Positions 5,807 to 14,093 of a stretch of 15,646 nucleotides of DNA are shown piece by piece. A program made the position numbers and the translations under genes. Numbering within the stretch: position 1 is the first letter of the stretch; each line of letters begins with the position of its first letter. Under the pieces are notes generated by a model. That model was not told where the DNA came from and made no database searches. It was given only the letters and a program-made list of their open reading frames with translations. The stretch is from CAZDAM01 sp964503595 (lineage in GTDB: Bacteria; Muiribacteriota; UBA6191). The DNA lies in NCBI GenBank assembly GCA_964503595.1, contig CAZDAM010000081.1, positions 1-15,646 of the forward strand. The letters are read 5' to 3'.

Positions 5807-7529
5807 TACTTCTCTCCTCACTCAAGACCCTTTTCAAAAGAATGAGGGTTCGATCGTCCCTGGTGGACAGCCCTTCTTTCCAGCCTTCAAGAGCAGAATA
5901 AACAGCCTGCCGGATTTCCTCCAGACTGCCCCCGCTCCGAAGAAGTTCCAGAAAACCTTCATCTCCCAGCTGCTGCCCCTCTTCATTGCTGGCTTCCGGG
6001 ATTCCGTCCGTATAAAGACTCAGTAAATCGCCCGGCTCCAGAGTAAGGATTTCCTCTGGAAAATCCGTTTCCGGAATCATACCAAGCAAAGGCCCGCCTT
6101 CCTTCAGGAAATCGACAGAGCCGTTTTTCCTGAGTAAAAAAGGATAAGGATGCCCAGCCAGGGAATAGCACAGTTTACCGGTATGCGGAAAATAGTGTGT
6201 GACAGCCAGGGAAATAAACGCTTCGGAACGCTCCAGTTCTTCATGCAGAAGCTGGTTCATGCGGCACAAAATCACTCCCGGAGACGGGTTTTCCTGGGCC
6301 AGAATCTTTAGAACACTCTGGGCCATGGCCATCAGAAGAGCGGCTCCGATTCCATGCCCGGAAACATCTGCCACCACCAGAAGAAGGCCTCCTTCTTCCG
6401 TTTTCAGAAGAAAATAGGCGTCTCCCCCCACCTCCTGGGCTGGTTCCAGAGTCGCACTCAGCTGGAATCCCTCTCCCGTCGGGAGAGCCTCAGGAATCAG
6501 AGCCATCTGGATATTGGATGCCAGCTCCATTTCCTTGCGAATTCCTTCCGTTCGGATCAGCTCCTCGCGATAATGAACCAGCGACTGACGCATGGATTCA
6601 AGGCTTGCCGCCAGATCCCCGATTTCGGAAGAAGTTCTCACAGATACCGGATGATGAAAATGACCTTCCCCTATTTCACGAGCCGCCAGAGCCAGTCTTC
6701 TCAGCGGAGCTGTCAGACCCTGAATCATCGGAAAAGCCAGCAAAAGAACCAGCAGAAAGCAGGTCCCCCCGGTCAGAAGAAGGGCATTTTGAATCGACTG
6801 GAGCCACAGGGCACGTGGGGATTGATCGACTTCGATGAGAAGTCTGAAGTCCCCATTTCCCTCTGGAAGCAGAAGGCTTCTTCCCATCCAGTGCTGCCCA
6901 TCTTCAGATCGGTTGCGGGTGCTCAGGATCTCCTGCGCCTGAAAGAACAGGCTGATCTCGGCCCTGGCTCGGCCAGCCAGATTTTCCAGAAAAGGGAGGT
7001 CCACCCGGCGGGCAGACAAAAGCGTGCCTTCCAGAAGACCGTGAAAATCAATCGCCCGGGAAACACCCATGAGGACACTGTTTCCATCTTTGACATAGCT
7101 GATGACAAACTCTGCGTCAAAAGCCTTTTCTCCTGCCTCAAGAAGCTCTTCTGGCAGGGATTCCTCCCGTGGAGGAAGAAGGCCAAGAATCTGCGATGAA
7201 CTGCCCAGAATCTGCAGATAATCCAGATTCAGCATACTCTGAATCTGGTTGGCCGTATCCTGTACCGTGGCTTTATCCTGCAACTGGACAGACATCTTGA
7301 TGGTTGGCTCTTCAGTCAGGAGCCGAACCTGCCTGCGAATGGAATTCAGTTCCGTTTCCAGAAGGGTTTCCAGAAGCAGGCTTCTAGCGCTCAATTCCCG
7401 ATCGGCTTCTTCTAAGGCATCTTCCAGATAGCGACTTTTGACAACATAGAGGGCCATACCCAGGGCAAACAGCAGAGCAATGGCCACAAGAAGCAGAATT
7501 CTGACCCGAATGGAAAAACGCAAAATCAC
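5796..7529 (-). CDS. Membrane HAMP-SpoIIE/RsbU-type serine phosphatase
   Basis: The 577-residue product has a transmembrane segment at about 11-30, an extracytoplasmic sensor region of about 215 residues, a second transmembrane segment at about 247-268, a HAMP linker (about 269-322), a short coiled coil and a C-terminal PP2C-type SpoIIE domain (about 345-567). The metal-binding acidic residues are all present: Asp370 in EVGGDAYF, Asp388 in VADVSGHG, Asp508 in YTDGIPEA and Asp558/559 in DDRT, so it should be active. Such enzymes dephosphorylate a STAS protein in partner-switching pathways, and a STAS gene follows with an 11-nt overlap. The sensor region fits an extracellular double-Cache-like shape but I cannot prove that. 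The start is a GTG overlapping the upstream stop (GTGA, 7529-7526); its ribosome binding site is unclear, so a slightly later start is possible. Confidence 0.9.
   Translation of the reverse strand: MILRFSIRVRILLLVAIALLFALGMALYVVKSRYLEDALEEADRELSARSLLLETLLETELNSIRRQVRLLTEEPTIKMSVQLQDKATVQDTANQIQSMLNLDYLQILGSSSQILGLLPPREESLPEELLEAGEKAFDAEFVISYVKDGNSVLMGVSRAIDFHGLLEGTLLSARRVDLPFLENLAGRARAEISLFFQAQEILSTRNRSEDGQHWMGRSLLLPEGNGDFRLLIEVDQSPRALWLQSIQNALLLTGGTCFLLVLLLAFPMIQGLTAPLRRLALAAREIGEGHFHHPVSVRTSSEIGDLAASLESMRQSLVHYREELIRTEGIRKEMELASNIQMALIPEALPTGEGFQLSATLEPAQEVGGDAYFLLKTEEGGLLLVVADVSGHGIGAALLMAMAQSVLKILAQENPSPGVILCRMNQLLHEELERSEAFISLAVTHYFPHTGKLCYSLAGHPYPFLLRKNGSVDFLKEGGPLLGMIPETDFPEEILTLEPGDLLSLYTDGIPEASNEEGQQLGDEGFLELLRSGGSLEEIRQAVYSALEGWKEGLSTRDDRTLILLKRVLSEERSNGH
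5814..5818 (-). promoter_or_regulatory. Ribosome binding site of the STAS gene
   Basis: AGGAG on the minus strand, seven bases before the ATG at 5806, lies inside the end of the phosphatase gene. It fixes the start at 5806 rather than at the GTG at 5821. Confidence 0.75.
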
Positions 7530-7936
7530 CTCATCAGTACAATTTTCAGGATTTCCAGCGCCATCTGAGGGTAATCCAGAATCAGTTCATGCAGGAGAAC
7601 CCGGTTCAGAAAAAGAATTCTGGCCGGAAGAATCACCTTAAGAGTCGCATTGCGGGGGTTCCCGGTAAAAAGTGAAGCCTCTCCCACACATCCACCGGGA
7701 GAGATACGGGCCAATTCTTTCATCTCCAGGGAATCGAACTGTTTGAGAACCGCGACTTCCCCACTCAGAACGAGATAGAGCTCCTCGCCCTCATCTCCCT
7801 CTTCGCATAGAATTTCATCGGGTTCCAGCTCATCTTCGGTGGTAATCATGGCAATCAGGAGCCGGTCTCTTGGGGACAGTCCTGCAAAAATCGGGACTCC
7901 CTTCAAGGCCTCGGCCTTTTCCATCGTACTCAGCAT
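7526..7936 (-). CDS. Stand-alone cyclic nucleotide-binding domain protein
   Basis: The 136-residue product is a lone Crp-type cNMP-binding beta-roll with no DNA-binding helix-turn-helix after it. The glycine-rich strand motif LCEEGDEGEELYLVLSGEVAVL lies at about 43-64 in two adjoining parts. The phosphate-binding cassette is at about 84-100 (VGEASLFTGNPRNATLKV), keeping Gly85, Glu86 and Arg95, the residues that hold the ribose and cyclic phosphate in Crp and PKA. Ligand binding is therefore plausible, but ligand identity is unknown. I chose the ATG at 7936, which has GGAAGG four bases upstream and overlaps the transporter stop by seven bases; a TTG at 7948 also lies in frame and would cover that site. 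In some bacteria this domain is fused to transporter-HEAT proteins, so this may be a split version acting with the gene before it. Confidence 0.87.
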   Translation of the reverse strand: MLSTMEKAEALKGVPIFAGLSPRDRLLIAMITTEDELEPDEILCEEGDEGEELYLVLSGEVAVLKQFDSLEMKELARISPGGCVGEASLFTGNPRNATLKVILPARILFLNRVLLHELILDYPQMALEILKIVLMR

Positions 7937-10422
7937 GTTTCCTTCCAAACCACAAGGCAGCGCAAAGCCATTTCCTGGGTATACATATCTTCTGATTTTT
8001 CACTGATGCAGGAAACCATTTCCATAAAACGTGGGTGAGGATTGTTCATAAGATGCAGAAGAGCTGCGGCTCTTAGTTGCTCATCTTCCGAGTGAAGGCA
8101 CTCCTCAAGGCACTGTTCCAGCCCCTGAATTCGCATGATTTTCCCCCAGCTCTTCAGAACCCCCTTGGGTTCAACTCCCTCAAAATACGGTGCCAGCACT
8201 CCGGCAAGTTCGCGATAGCCAAGAGAATGCAGAAGCTCCAGGGCTTCAAAGCAGCGGCGGCTTCCCATCCCGAAAAGACCTTCCCGGATGCGGAAACGAA
8301 GGCCGGGGCTTTCCGGAATCAGTCCTATGTTCAGATAAAGCCTCAGGCCATGCCTGAGTTCCTCTTCCAGAAGCTCATAAAGAAGCTCCTCTCTGTGTCC
8401 ATTTCCAGAAAGAGTTCCAAGTCTTTCCAGAAGAATGATGCAGAACTGTTCGGCATCCGGAGCAATCAGCCTGAAATCCTCAAGTGCATCCTGCCCCAGG
8501 GCTTCGCAGAGCTCAAAAAGGAAATGCCATTCCTCCAGGCATTTCATCCGAGTGCGAGCTTCTTTCAGAAACCAGCGCCGCAGTGTTCCGTCACCGCGAA
8601 GGGCCTCTGCCAGGACTCCCTTCAAAAACTTTCGCATACCCTGAGAACGGCTGCCCAGATAAGGGAACAGTCCCATCAGCCAGTCCCGGCTTGGGATAAG
8701 GCTCAAAGCCAGAAAGGCTCTCTCCCTGAGGTTGGGAGAAAAGTGCATGCCCCGGCTCAGGATGATCTGGACACTGTCCGGGCTCAGGGGAAATCTCAGA
8801 AGTCGGGTACAGCGGAAAAACAGTTCAGCTTCTTCCTCCGTATACTTTTCCAGATTCGACTCCCAGGATTTCAGAGTCTCACTATCACGTCCCTCAACCA
8901 CCGCAACAGCTGCAGCAGGACTGATCTCAGCGGGAGAAGACGGCCTCTCGCCCTCAAATATGCTCAAACCTCTCTGCTGGCAGGTTTCATAGACCAGCAG
9001 GCGAGCCTTCCCGGAAACCCTCAATCCGAATTCTCTCAGCTCTTCCGCTCCCAGATCTTGCTTGCTCAGAAACACTTTCAGAAGTTCTTCATCCTCCTGC
9101 TGGCTGATTTCATCCCATTTTTCGAGCGAAACGGGATTTCTGGACATCACTCCCTGATAGCTGGCAAGCAGGATGCTTTCTTCCAGAGAGTACTGAAAAA
9201 GTGGCCCCAGAATCTTCACTATCACCAGCTGAAAAGCACCAAACACAAGAATCAGAAGAGCCAGAGCCTGAATCAGAACCTCGGAGTTCCCACCAAAGGC
9301 ATGGGCTATGACCAAAAGCAGAAGGCCGGAGCCAAAAGCAGAAGCCTGGGGGATGACTCCCTCCAGAAAGCTCAGGGCCTGAGAGCGGATCGAAGCTGGA
9401 AGCCCCTGAACCAGAATCAGACGGTTGGGACCATTGAAAACCGGAATCAGATGATCCTTGAGAAGAATCAGGGCTGCAACCAGAGCAAGCGGGATCTGAT
9501 CCAGAGCCACCAGAGCCGCAGCAATGCCCAGCATGGGACAGACCATCAGAAGATTCAGACTCCCCAGCTTTCTTTGCAGAAAAGACATCAGAAAAGCCTG
9601 AAAGAAAAGCATCAGAAGATGGGCCCCGGCAGTCAGCTGTCCCAGAAAGGTGGCCAGTCCGGACGCATCCTGGGCGAAATTCAGGCTCAATCCCGTATTG
9701 AAGAGATAGATCACTGCGGCCCCCATGAATACATCCCCAAGAACCAGCGCCGCAAGCCCACTGGAAAGTCGATGGGAGCGAATCTGGCGAAAACTTGCCG
9801 GACGACGTCCTGGTTGGACTTTGTTCTGTGCCATCCCCAGAAGATTCAGCCCGGCCAGAACTCCCAGAATGCTCAGGCTAAGGCCCCAGAGAAAAAGACT
9901 TTTCCCCTCTCCTAGCAGAGGAATCACAAATCCAGGGGCAAGTCCCCCCAGAATGCCGCCGATTTTCCCTACACTCAGGATCAGGCCCAGCAGGCGCTTT
10001 TTCTGCCAGGAGTTCAGACAGCTGTCCAGATACTGCGACATCTGCCCCATTTCCAGGGAAAACAGAATCCAGAACCCCACAAAAGGGAAGAGCCCCCCCA
10101 GGGAAACCGGAAGAAACGGAGTGGGGCTTTCGAACAGGCTGCTTCCAGCCACCAGAACCGAGCCCAGATAAATCACCGCAAGCCGTCGGGCAGGAACCCC
10201 CTGAATCCAGCGGGGAAGAAGCAGAGCAAGAGGCAGGGCAACTGCCGGAATCAGGAGAAAAACCCAGGGAATAAAGCGGGCCGGAAGCCTGGAAAGAAGG
10301 TTTCCGGAAACCAGAGAAGCACCGAAAGTCGCCAGGAGAGCACTCATGGCAAGATGGAACATCAGGCGTAAAACCTGCGTCCTCTCATGTTCCTGAACCC
10401 CCAAACCCTTCCAGATCGCCAT
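7930..10422 (-). CDS. NTT/MFS-like membrane protein with helical-repeat (HEAT-like) C-terminus
   Basis: The 830-residue product (numbered from the ATG at 10422) has about 11-12 hydrophobic segments between residues 20 and 410, then a soluble alpha-helical tail to the end. The membrane half resembles the ATP/ADP-translocase-like branch of the MFS: the glycine-rich segment KRLLGLILSVGKIGGILGG lies at about 142-160, where such proteins have a similar signature. The tail looks like degenerate HEAT/ARM helix pairs, rich in Leu, Glu and Arg. Transporter-HEAT proteins of this kind are annotated as nucleotide transporters or MFS proteins of unknown substrate, and transport has not been shown for most. 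It heads an operon with cNMP-binding, phosphatase and STAS genes, so a sensor role is possible. A GTG at 10467 would add 15 residues; I prefer the ATG because those residues look unrelated to the family start. Ribosome binding sites are weak at both. Confidence 0.75.
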   Translation of the reverse strand: MAIWKGLGVQEHERTQVLRLMFHLAMSALLATFGASLVSGNLLSRLPARFIPWVFLLIPAVALPLALLLPRWIQGVPARRLAVIYLGSVLVAGSSLFESPTPFLPVSLGGLFPFVGFWILFSLEMGQMSQYLDSCLNSWQKKRLLGLILSVGKIGGILGGLAPGFVIPLLGEGKSLFLWGLSLSILGVLAGLNLLGMAQNKVQPGRRPASFRQIRSHRLSSGLAALVLGDVFMGAAVIYLFNTGLSLNFAQDASGLATFLGQLTAGAHLLMLFFQAFLMSFLQRKLGSLNLLMVCPMLGIAAALVALDQIPLALVAALILLKDHLIPVFNGPNRLILVQGLPASIRSQALSFLEGVIPQASAFGSGLLLLVIAHAFGGNSEVLIQALALLILVFGAFQLVIVKILGPLFQYSLEESILLASYQGVMSRNPVSLEKWDEISQQEDEELLKVFLSKQDLGAEELREFGLRVSGKARLLVYETCQQRGLSIFEGERPSSPAEISPAAAVAVVEGRDSETLKSWESNLEKYTEEEAELFFRCTRLLRFPLSPDSVQIILSRGMHFSPNLRERAFLALSLIPSRDWLMGLFPYLGSRSQGMRKFLKGVLAEALRGDGTLRRWFLKEARTRMKCLEEWHFLFELCEALGQDALEDFRLIAPDAEQFCIILLERLGTLSGNGHREELLYELLEEELRHGLRLYLNIGLIPESPGLRFRIREGLFGMGSRRCFEALELLHSLGYRELAGVLAPYFEGVEPKGVLKSWGKIMRIQGLEQCLEECLHSEDEQLRAAALLHLMNNPHPRFMEMVSCISEKSEDMYTQEMALRCLVVWKETC

Positions 10423-10511
10423 AGACTCGCATTTTAGCGGGAACAGGCCGACAATTCCATGTTTCACTCAACCATTTGACACTTGCAGATCTTCTTTTGC
10501 CTCTTCCTCTC

Positions 10512-10540
10512 TGATATGCTCAGGATCAGCGATAATATCA
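10512..10540. promoter_or_regulatory. Bulged palindrome in the divergent promoter gap
   Basis: TGATATGCT at 10512-10520 and AGC (10528-10530) plus ATATCA (10535-10540) form an interrupted inverted repeat: TGATAT and ATATCA pair, GCT and AGC pair, with GATA bulged on the right. It lies between the divergent operons, directly before the ribosome binding site of the gene at 10551. It could be an operator for both operons. TTGACA at 10476-10481 is present on the plus strand, but I find no -10 box 16-18 bases after it. Confidence 0.3.
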
Positions 10541-10550
10541 GGAGGATGGA

Positions 10551-10871
10551 ATGGGTGCCGTTGTAATTGTGACCTACGAGCCAAAACCGGGCCGTCTTGA
10601 AGAACTCAAGGAGCTTCTTCAGATCCACGTCCCTCTGCTTCAGCAGGAAAAACTGGCAACCTCCCGCTCCCCTTATATCATGATGTCCGCAGAGGGTCGC
10701 ATCATCGAAATCTTTGAATGGATCTCCGAAGAAACCATGCACGCCGCACATGAGAACCCTACGGTACTGGCACTATGGGAAAAATTCAACGAAGTCTGCC
10801 ATTTCTCCAACCTGGCCAGCCTGAATGAAAGCAAGGCCCCATTTGCCCATTTTGAACCGGTTGTATTCTGA
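10551..10871 (+). CDS. Small ABM-like (dimeric alpha/beta barrel) protein
   Basis: The 106-residue product has the beta-alpha-beta pattern of ferredoxin-like dimeric barrels. A first strand (VVIVTYEPK, 4-12) is followed by an amphipathic helix (PGRLEELKELLQIHVP, 13-28), a strand with an EIFEWIS segment (53-59) and a helix with AHENPTVLALWEKF. The AH-x2-P-x-V-x3-W pattern and FAHFEPV end fit a family of antibiotic-biosynthesis-monooxygenase-like or stress-responsive barrel proteins. No catalytic residue can be named. Some ABM proteins oxidise quinols without cofactor, but most are uncharacterised. The ATG at 10551 has AGGAGG at 10540-10545, five bases upstream, a strong site that suggests this is the first gene of the operon. 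Its stop is two bases from the next start. Confidence 0.75.
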   Translation: MGAVVIVTYEPKPGRLEELKELLQIHVPLLQQEKLATSRSPYIMMSAEGRIIEIFEWISEETMHAAHENPTVLALWEKFNEVCHFSNLASLNESKAPFAHFEPVVF

Positions 10872-10873
10872 AA

Positions 10874-11470
10874 ATGTGGGATCAGAAATACGGACAGACG
10901 CAGTATTTTTACGGTACCGAACCCAATGATTTCCTGAAGCAGCAGGCTTCACAGATTCCGGAAAACTCCCGGATTCTGTGCCTTGCTGACGGAGAAGGGC
11001 GCAATTCTGTCTATCTGGCCACTCTGGGTCATCGGGTGACCGGCATGGACAGTTCTTCGGTGGGCCTGGGCAAGGCCCGGAATCTGGCAATCCTGAACAG
11101 AGTCAAGATCGAAAGCCTGCACGCCGACCTGAATGAGTATGTCATCACCCCGAATTCCTGGGATGCCATTATCCTGATTTTCTGTCATATGCCCTCGTCC
11201 TTGCGCAACAGAATCCACCAGGCCTGCGTAAAAGGATTGAAGGCCGACGGTCTTCTCATCCTTGAGGCTTACACCCCAAGACAGCTTGGACGGGGTACAG
11301 GGGGACCGAAAAACATCGATCTCCTGATGGAGCCCCAGGATTTGAAACAGGATTTTGAGCCCCTTCACTTTCTGCATTTTGCCGAGGCCGAGCGGGAAGT
11401 TCATGAAGGGATCGGGCATACCGGCCTGGCCAGTGTCATCCAGATTCTGGCTCGCAGGGAGTCATCATGA
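10874..11470 (+). CDS. Class I SAM-dependent methyltransferase
   Basis: The 198-residue product has a Rossmann-type methyltransferase fold. SAM motif I is ILCLADGEGRNSVYLA (34-49), and acidic Asp59 at the end of strand 2 (VTGMDSS) is placed to bind the ribose. The N-terminal pattern WDQKYG...YGTEPNDFL and C-terminal EAYTPRQL-x3-TGGP and EVHEG-x3-TG patterns match a conserved family often annotated as TehB-like or generic methyltransferases; the substrate is unknown. It is cytosolic and about the usual length. Its ATG lies two bases after the preceding stop with no separate ribosome binding site, so it is probably translated by reinitiation. Its stop overlaps the next start (ATGA, 11467-11470). 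Confidence 0.88.
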   Translation: MWDQKYGQTQYFYGTEPNDFLKQQASQIPENSRILCLADGEGRNSVYLATLGHRVTGMDSSSVGLGKARNLAILNRVKIESLHADLNEYVITPNSWDAIILIFCHMPSSLRNRIHQACVKGLKADGLLILEAYTPRQLGRGTGGPKNIDLLMEPQDLKQDFEPLHFLHFAEAEREVHEGIGHTGLASVIQILARRESS

Positions 11471-14085
11471 AGCATTTATGGATTGCCTTTTTTCTTTTCA
11501 CCTTCTCTTCCCAGGCAGAGGAATTCTTTGATTCTCTAAGCGAAGAAGGAGCCTCAGAAGCCCTGCACTCGGAGTCCCAGCCCACCCCTCTGCAGAATTC
11601 TGCTCCCCAGCCTCTTTTCTCTGAGGAACTGGCTGCGGAAATCCCCACCGATCTTCTCCCGTTACAGTTTTCAAGACCCACTCTTGAGCTTGCTCCTGAT
11701 CAGCAGGAAAGCTGGAATGGCTTCATCGCTCAAATCCAGGAATTCATGAGCGGCCTTCAGGCCTATGACGATGCCACCCGGCTCCGCTCCGCCCCTGCCA
11801 ACGGGCTTCTGACCCAGAGTTTTGAACTGGCATCCTCCGATCCTGCCCTCAAGAGCCTTCTGGAAGAAAGCACCCGTCTGGAACTTCTGCGCATTGCAGC
11901 CTGGTTTCAGAAGCAGAAGGAAGAGCTGGATGCCATTTCCGAAACCAGCGCCTTTGAATCCCGTCTGGAAGAGCTGCAAACTGAGCTATCCACTCTCAGG
12001 AATGAAGCTGTTCTTCGTATAGAAACCCGAGTCCAGGGAGGAGCCGGCCCGTTTTACACCTCCGAAAGGCTTGAGGAATTCCAGAGGCTTGCCCGTCGGG
12101 AAAGCCAGAGCTTTGCATACACACCACTGGAAAACCATCCGTTGGACGGCACCAAAGTAACCATTGGTAACCAGTCCATCGAAGCCATTTCCTCAGTCTA
12201 TGAAAACGGCCAGCCCTCTGTTGGACGTGATACCCGCCTGGCCACCCGTCGCCGCAGCTACTACCTGAACCAGCTGGTCAGAAACCCCGCCGGAGAAGTT
12301 ACCGGAATTGAAGTCCGACCCTCCCGCAACCGGACTTCCAGCCGCTCCGGCCATCTGGTGCTTCCCATTGAGGCTGCCCACCATCTTTACCAGATTGAGA
12401 TTCCCAAGGTTTCCTCCCAAAGCCTCAATCCCTCCCGTTTTGATGCCGCTTCCATTGCCAGTGAAAGACAGGAACTCCTCACAGAAAGCTTTGAGGAAGC
12501 CCTGAGTGCTGCAGAAAGCGGAGCAGCAGCCGGGGATGCTGCCCAGACTCTGGCCGGAGCCCAGGCCTTTCACCGCCTTGGCCGTGAAAAGCGTCAGGAA
12601 CTGTTTGAGCTTGAATACGAACAGCTCATGCAGTGGTATCAGCGCATTGCCGCTATCCAGGTCAGAATCACCGAAGAGATCGCTTCCCGCTCCAGTACCA
12701 ATGGCATCCCCCGCTATCTCTGGGGCACAGCCCAGAACTATCTGGCCTTGGGTGCTGCTATCATTTCCGAAAAACACAAATTCGATCAGACAACCAGAAG
12801 AGTTGCCGTGGAAGGTGACGATGCCCGCCTGGCCGATGGAACAGTCTTTCAGGCTTCTTTTTATACGGAAAAACAGACCCGCATCGGTAACTTCTATGCT
12901 CCCGGAACCAATGCCGCTGAAGCCGTGGCCTCCGCCGACTGGCTTCATTCCGGTCCTTACAGCGTAACCCGCTTCACCGCTGTGGGAGAAAGCAGCGAAG
13001 TCGCCGTGGAACTTCAGATTACCGGTCTGAATACCCCAAGAAGTGCCAACCATCCTCATTCCAACCCCTACCGGGTCCTCATTCTGGATCCTTTAACAGC
13101 CAATTTTGATTCTCTGGCAGCGACTCTGAGCGAGACCCTGGACAGCCGGGAGCTTGCCACCTTTAAGCTTAATGGGGAAGAAGCCGGCCCCGGAGCCTGG
13201 CGCAAACCTCTTCACGAAATTTCCGGAGTCCTGGCTTCCCACACCGTTGAACCTGAATCCATCCAGGGAGAAAACCAGAGCATCGTTCTGAAGTTTCAGG
13301 CTCCCGAGGACGGGCGCTATATTGTCCTTCAGGAAGCCGCTGGCCTTGGCTGGTCAAACTGGGTGGACTACGACGAAGCCACCATCCTGATCAAAGCCTA
13401 CGAATCCATTCACGAGGAACTGGTTGAGCCGGACGGATTCCGCATCATTGTCGATGGCTCGGGTACGATGAAGGGCCTGTTTTCCGCGGTTGTGGGCGAA
13501 CAGGGACTCAAGGGAGTGTTCCGGGATCTTGGTATGCTGGAATATCTCGAAGCCGGAACCGACTTAAAGCCGGTCTTCATGTTTCAAAGTGCTCAGGAAA
13601 CTGCTCTTCCTGCCAAAACTCTCTACGAGCTGGGACGCACCCAGGCCACCGGAGGCAGTGCCATTGCCGGAGCCGTCAAATCCCTTGCCGGAAACATTCC
13701 CGACAAACCCTGGACGCTGCTGATTCTTTCCGACTTTCACAACGAAACCCAGCATCCCTATTTCAATCCAGAGGTGTGGGCCACCCGCTCGTTCAACGGG
13801 AAACCCCCATTGATGGTTTCAAGAAACGGCCACTACGAAATCAATTCCTCCCCGATACCCGGGCAGGGCTGGGGACGTCTTCAGGAGATCCATCTGATTT
13901 CCGTGCAAAACGTCACTTCACAGCGGGGAGCCTCTCCCGTCCCCTGGGTCGGAAACCGGGACTTTCTGGAGTGCAAACATAAAATCTGCTACAAGAAACC
14001 CGAAAATACGGCCGGCTTCACCCAGGCCCTCAGGGAATATCTGGAGCCCATTCAAAGAACCCTGGAGGCCTCCCGCAGCCGGTAG
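11467..14085 (+). CDS. Large exported protein with C-terminal VWA-like domain
   Basis: The 872-residue product starts with a signal peptide (hydrophobic core about 4-13; likely cut after SSQA, Ala17), with no lipobox cysteine. Residues 20-640 match nothing I recognise; a helical, coiled-coil-prone stretch lies at about 139-190, and later parts look beta-rich with Ser/Asn/Pro-rich linkers. The C-terminal third (about 655-860) has a von Willebrand factor A pattern. The metal-site series is Asp663, Ser665 and Thr667 in VDGSGTM, then Thr728 in ATGGSA and Asp756 in ILSDFH; the spacing fits a MIDAS that could hold a divalent metal, although the first motif differs slightly from the usual DxSxS. Cys836 and Cys841 may form a disulfide. 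It is predicted to act outside the cytoplasm, perhaps in binding or envelope assembly. AGGGAG precedes the ATG by five bases, and the start overlaps the methyltransferase stop. Confidence 0.75.
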   Translation: MKHLWIAFFLFTFSSQAEEFFDSLSEEGASEALHSESQPTPLQNSAPQPLFSEELAAEIPTDLLPLQFSRPTLELAPDQQESWNGFIAQIQEFMSGLQAYDDATRLRSAPANGLLTQSFELASSDPALKSLLEESTRLELLRIAAWFQKQKEELDAISETSAFESRLEELQTELSTLRNEAVLRIETRVQGGAGPFYTSERLEEFQRLARRESQSFAYTPLENHPLDGTKVTIGNQSIEAISSVYENGQPSVGRDTRLATRRRSYYLNQLVRNPAGEVTGIEVRPSRNRTSSRSGHLVLPIEAAHHLYQIEIPKVSSQSLNPSRFDAASIASERQELLTESFEEALSAAESGAAAGDAAQTLAGAQAFHRLGREKRQELFELEYEQLMQWYQRIAAIQVRITEEIASRSSTNGIPRYLWGTAQNYLALGAAIISEKHKFDQTTRRVAVEGDDARLADGTVFQASFYTEKQTRIGNFYAPGTNAAEAVASADWLHSGPYSVTRFTAVGESSEVAVELQITGLNTPRSANHPHSNPYRVLILDPLTANFDSLAATLSETLDSRELATFKLNGEEAGPGAWRKPLHEISGVLASHTVEPESIQGENQSIVLKFQAPEDGRYIVLQEAAGLGWSNWVDYDEATILIKAYESIHEELVEPDGFRIIVDGSGTMKGLFSAVVGEQGLKGVFRDLGMLEYLEAGTDLKPVFMFQSAQETALPAKTLYELGRTQATGGSAIAGAVKSLAGNIPDKPWTLLILSDFHNETQHPYFNPEVWATRSFNGKPPLMVSRNGHYEINSSPIPGQGWGRLQEIHLISVQNVTSQRGASPVPWVGNRDFLECKHKICYKKPENTAGFTQALREYLEPIQRTLEASRSR

Positions 14086-14093
14086 GACCAGCC

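Noticed and set aside
6354..7199. A 281-codon open frame opposite the phosphatase
   Set aside because: Low-complexity antisense shadow of a gene with intact catalytic motifs on the other strand.
8077..9915. A 612-codon open frame on the plus strand opposite the transporter-like gene
   Set aside because: The product is rich in Gln, Ser and Lys with no domain. It is a shadow of the real minus-strand gene, whose membrane segments, family signature and overlapping neighbours are clear.
10476..10481. TTGACA as a -35 box for the gene at 10551
   Set aside because: No -10-like hexamer 16-18 bases downstream; the nearest, TATGCT at 10515, is 33 bases away.
12193..13059. A 288-codon minus-strand open frame opposite the VWA-like gene
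   Set aside because: Gly/Ser-rich antisense shadow without signal, domain or ribosome binding site.
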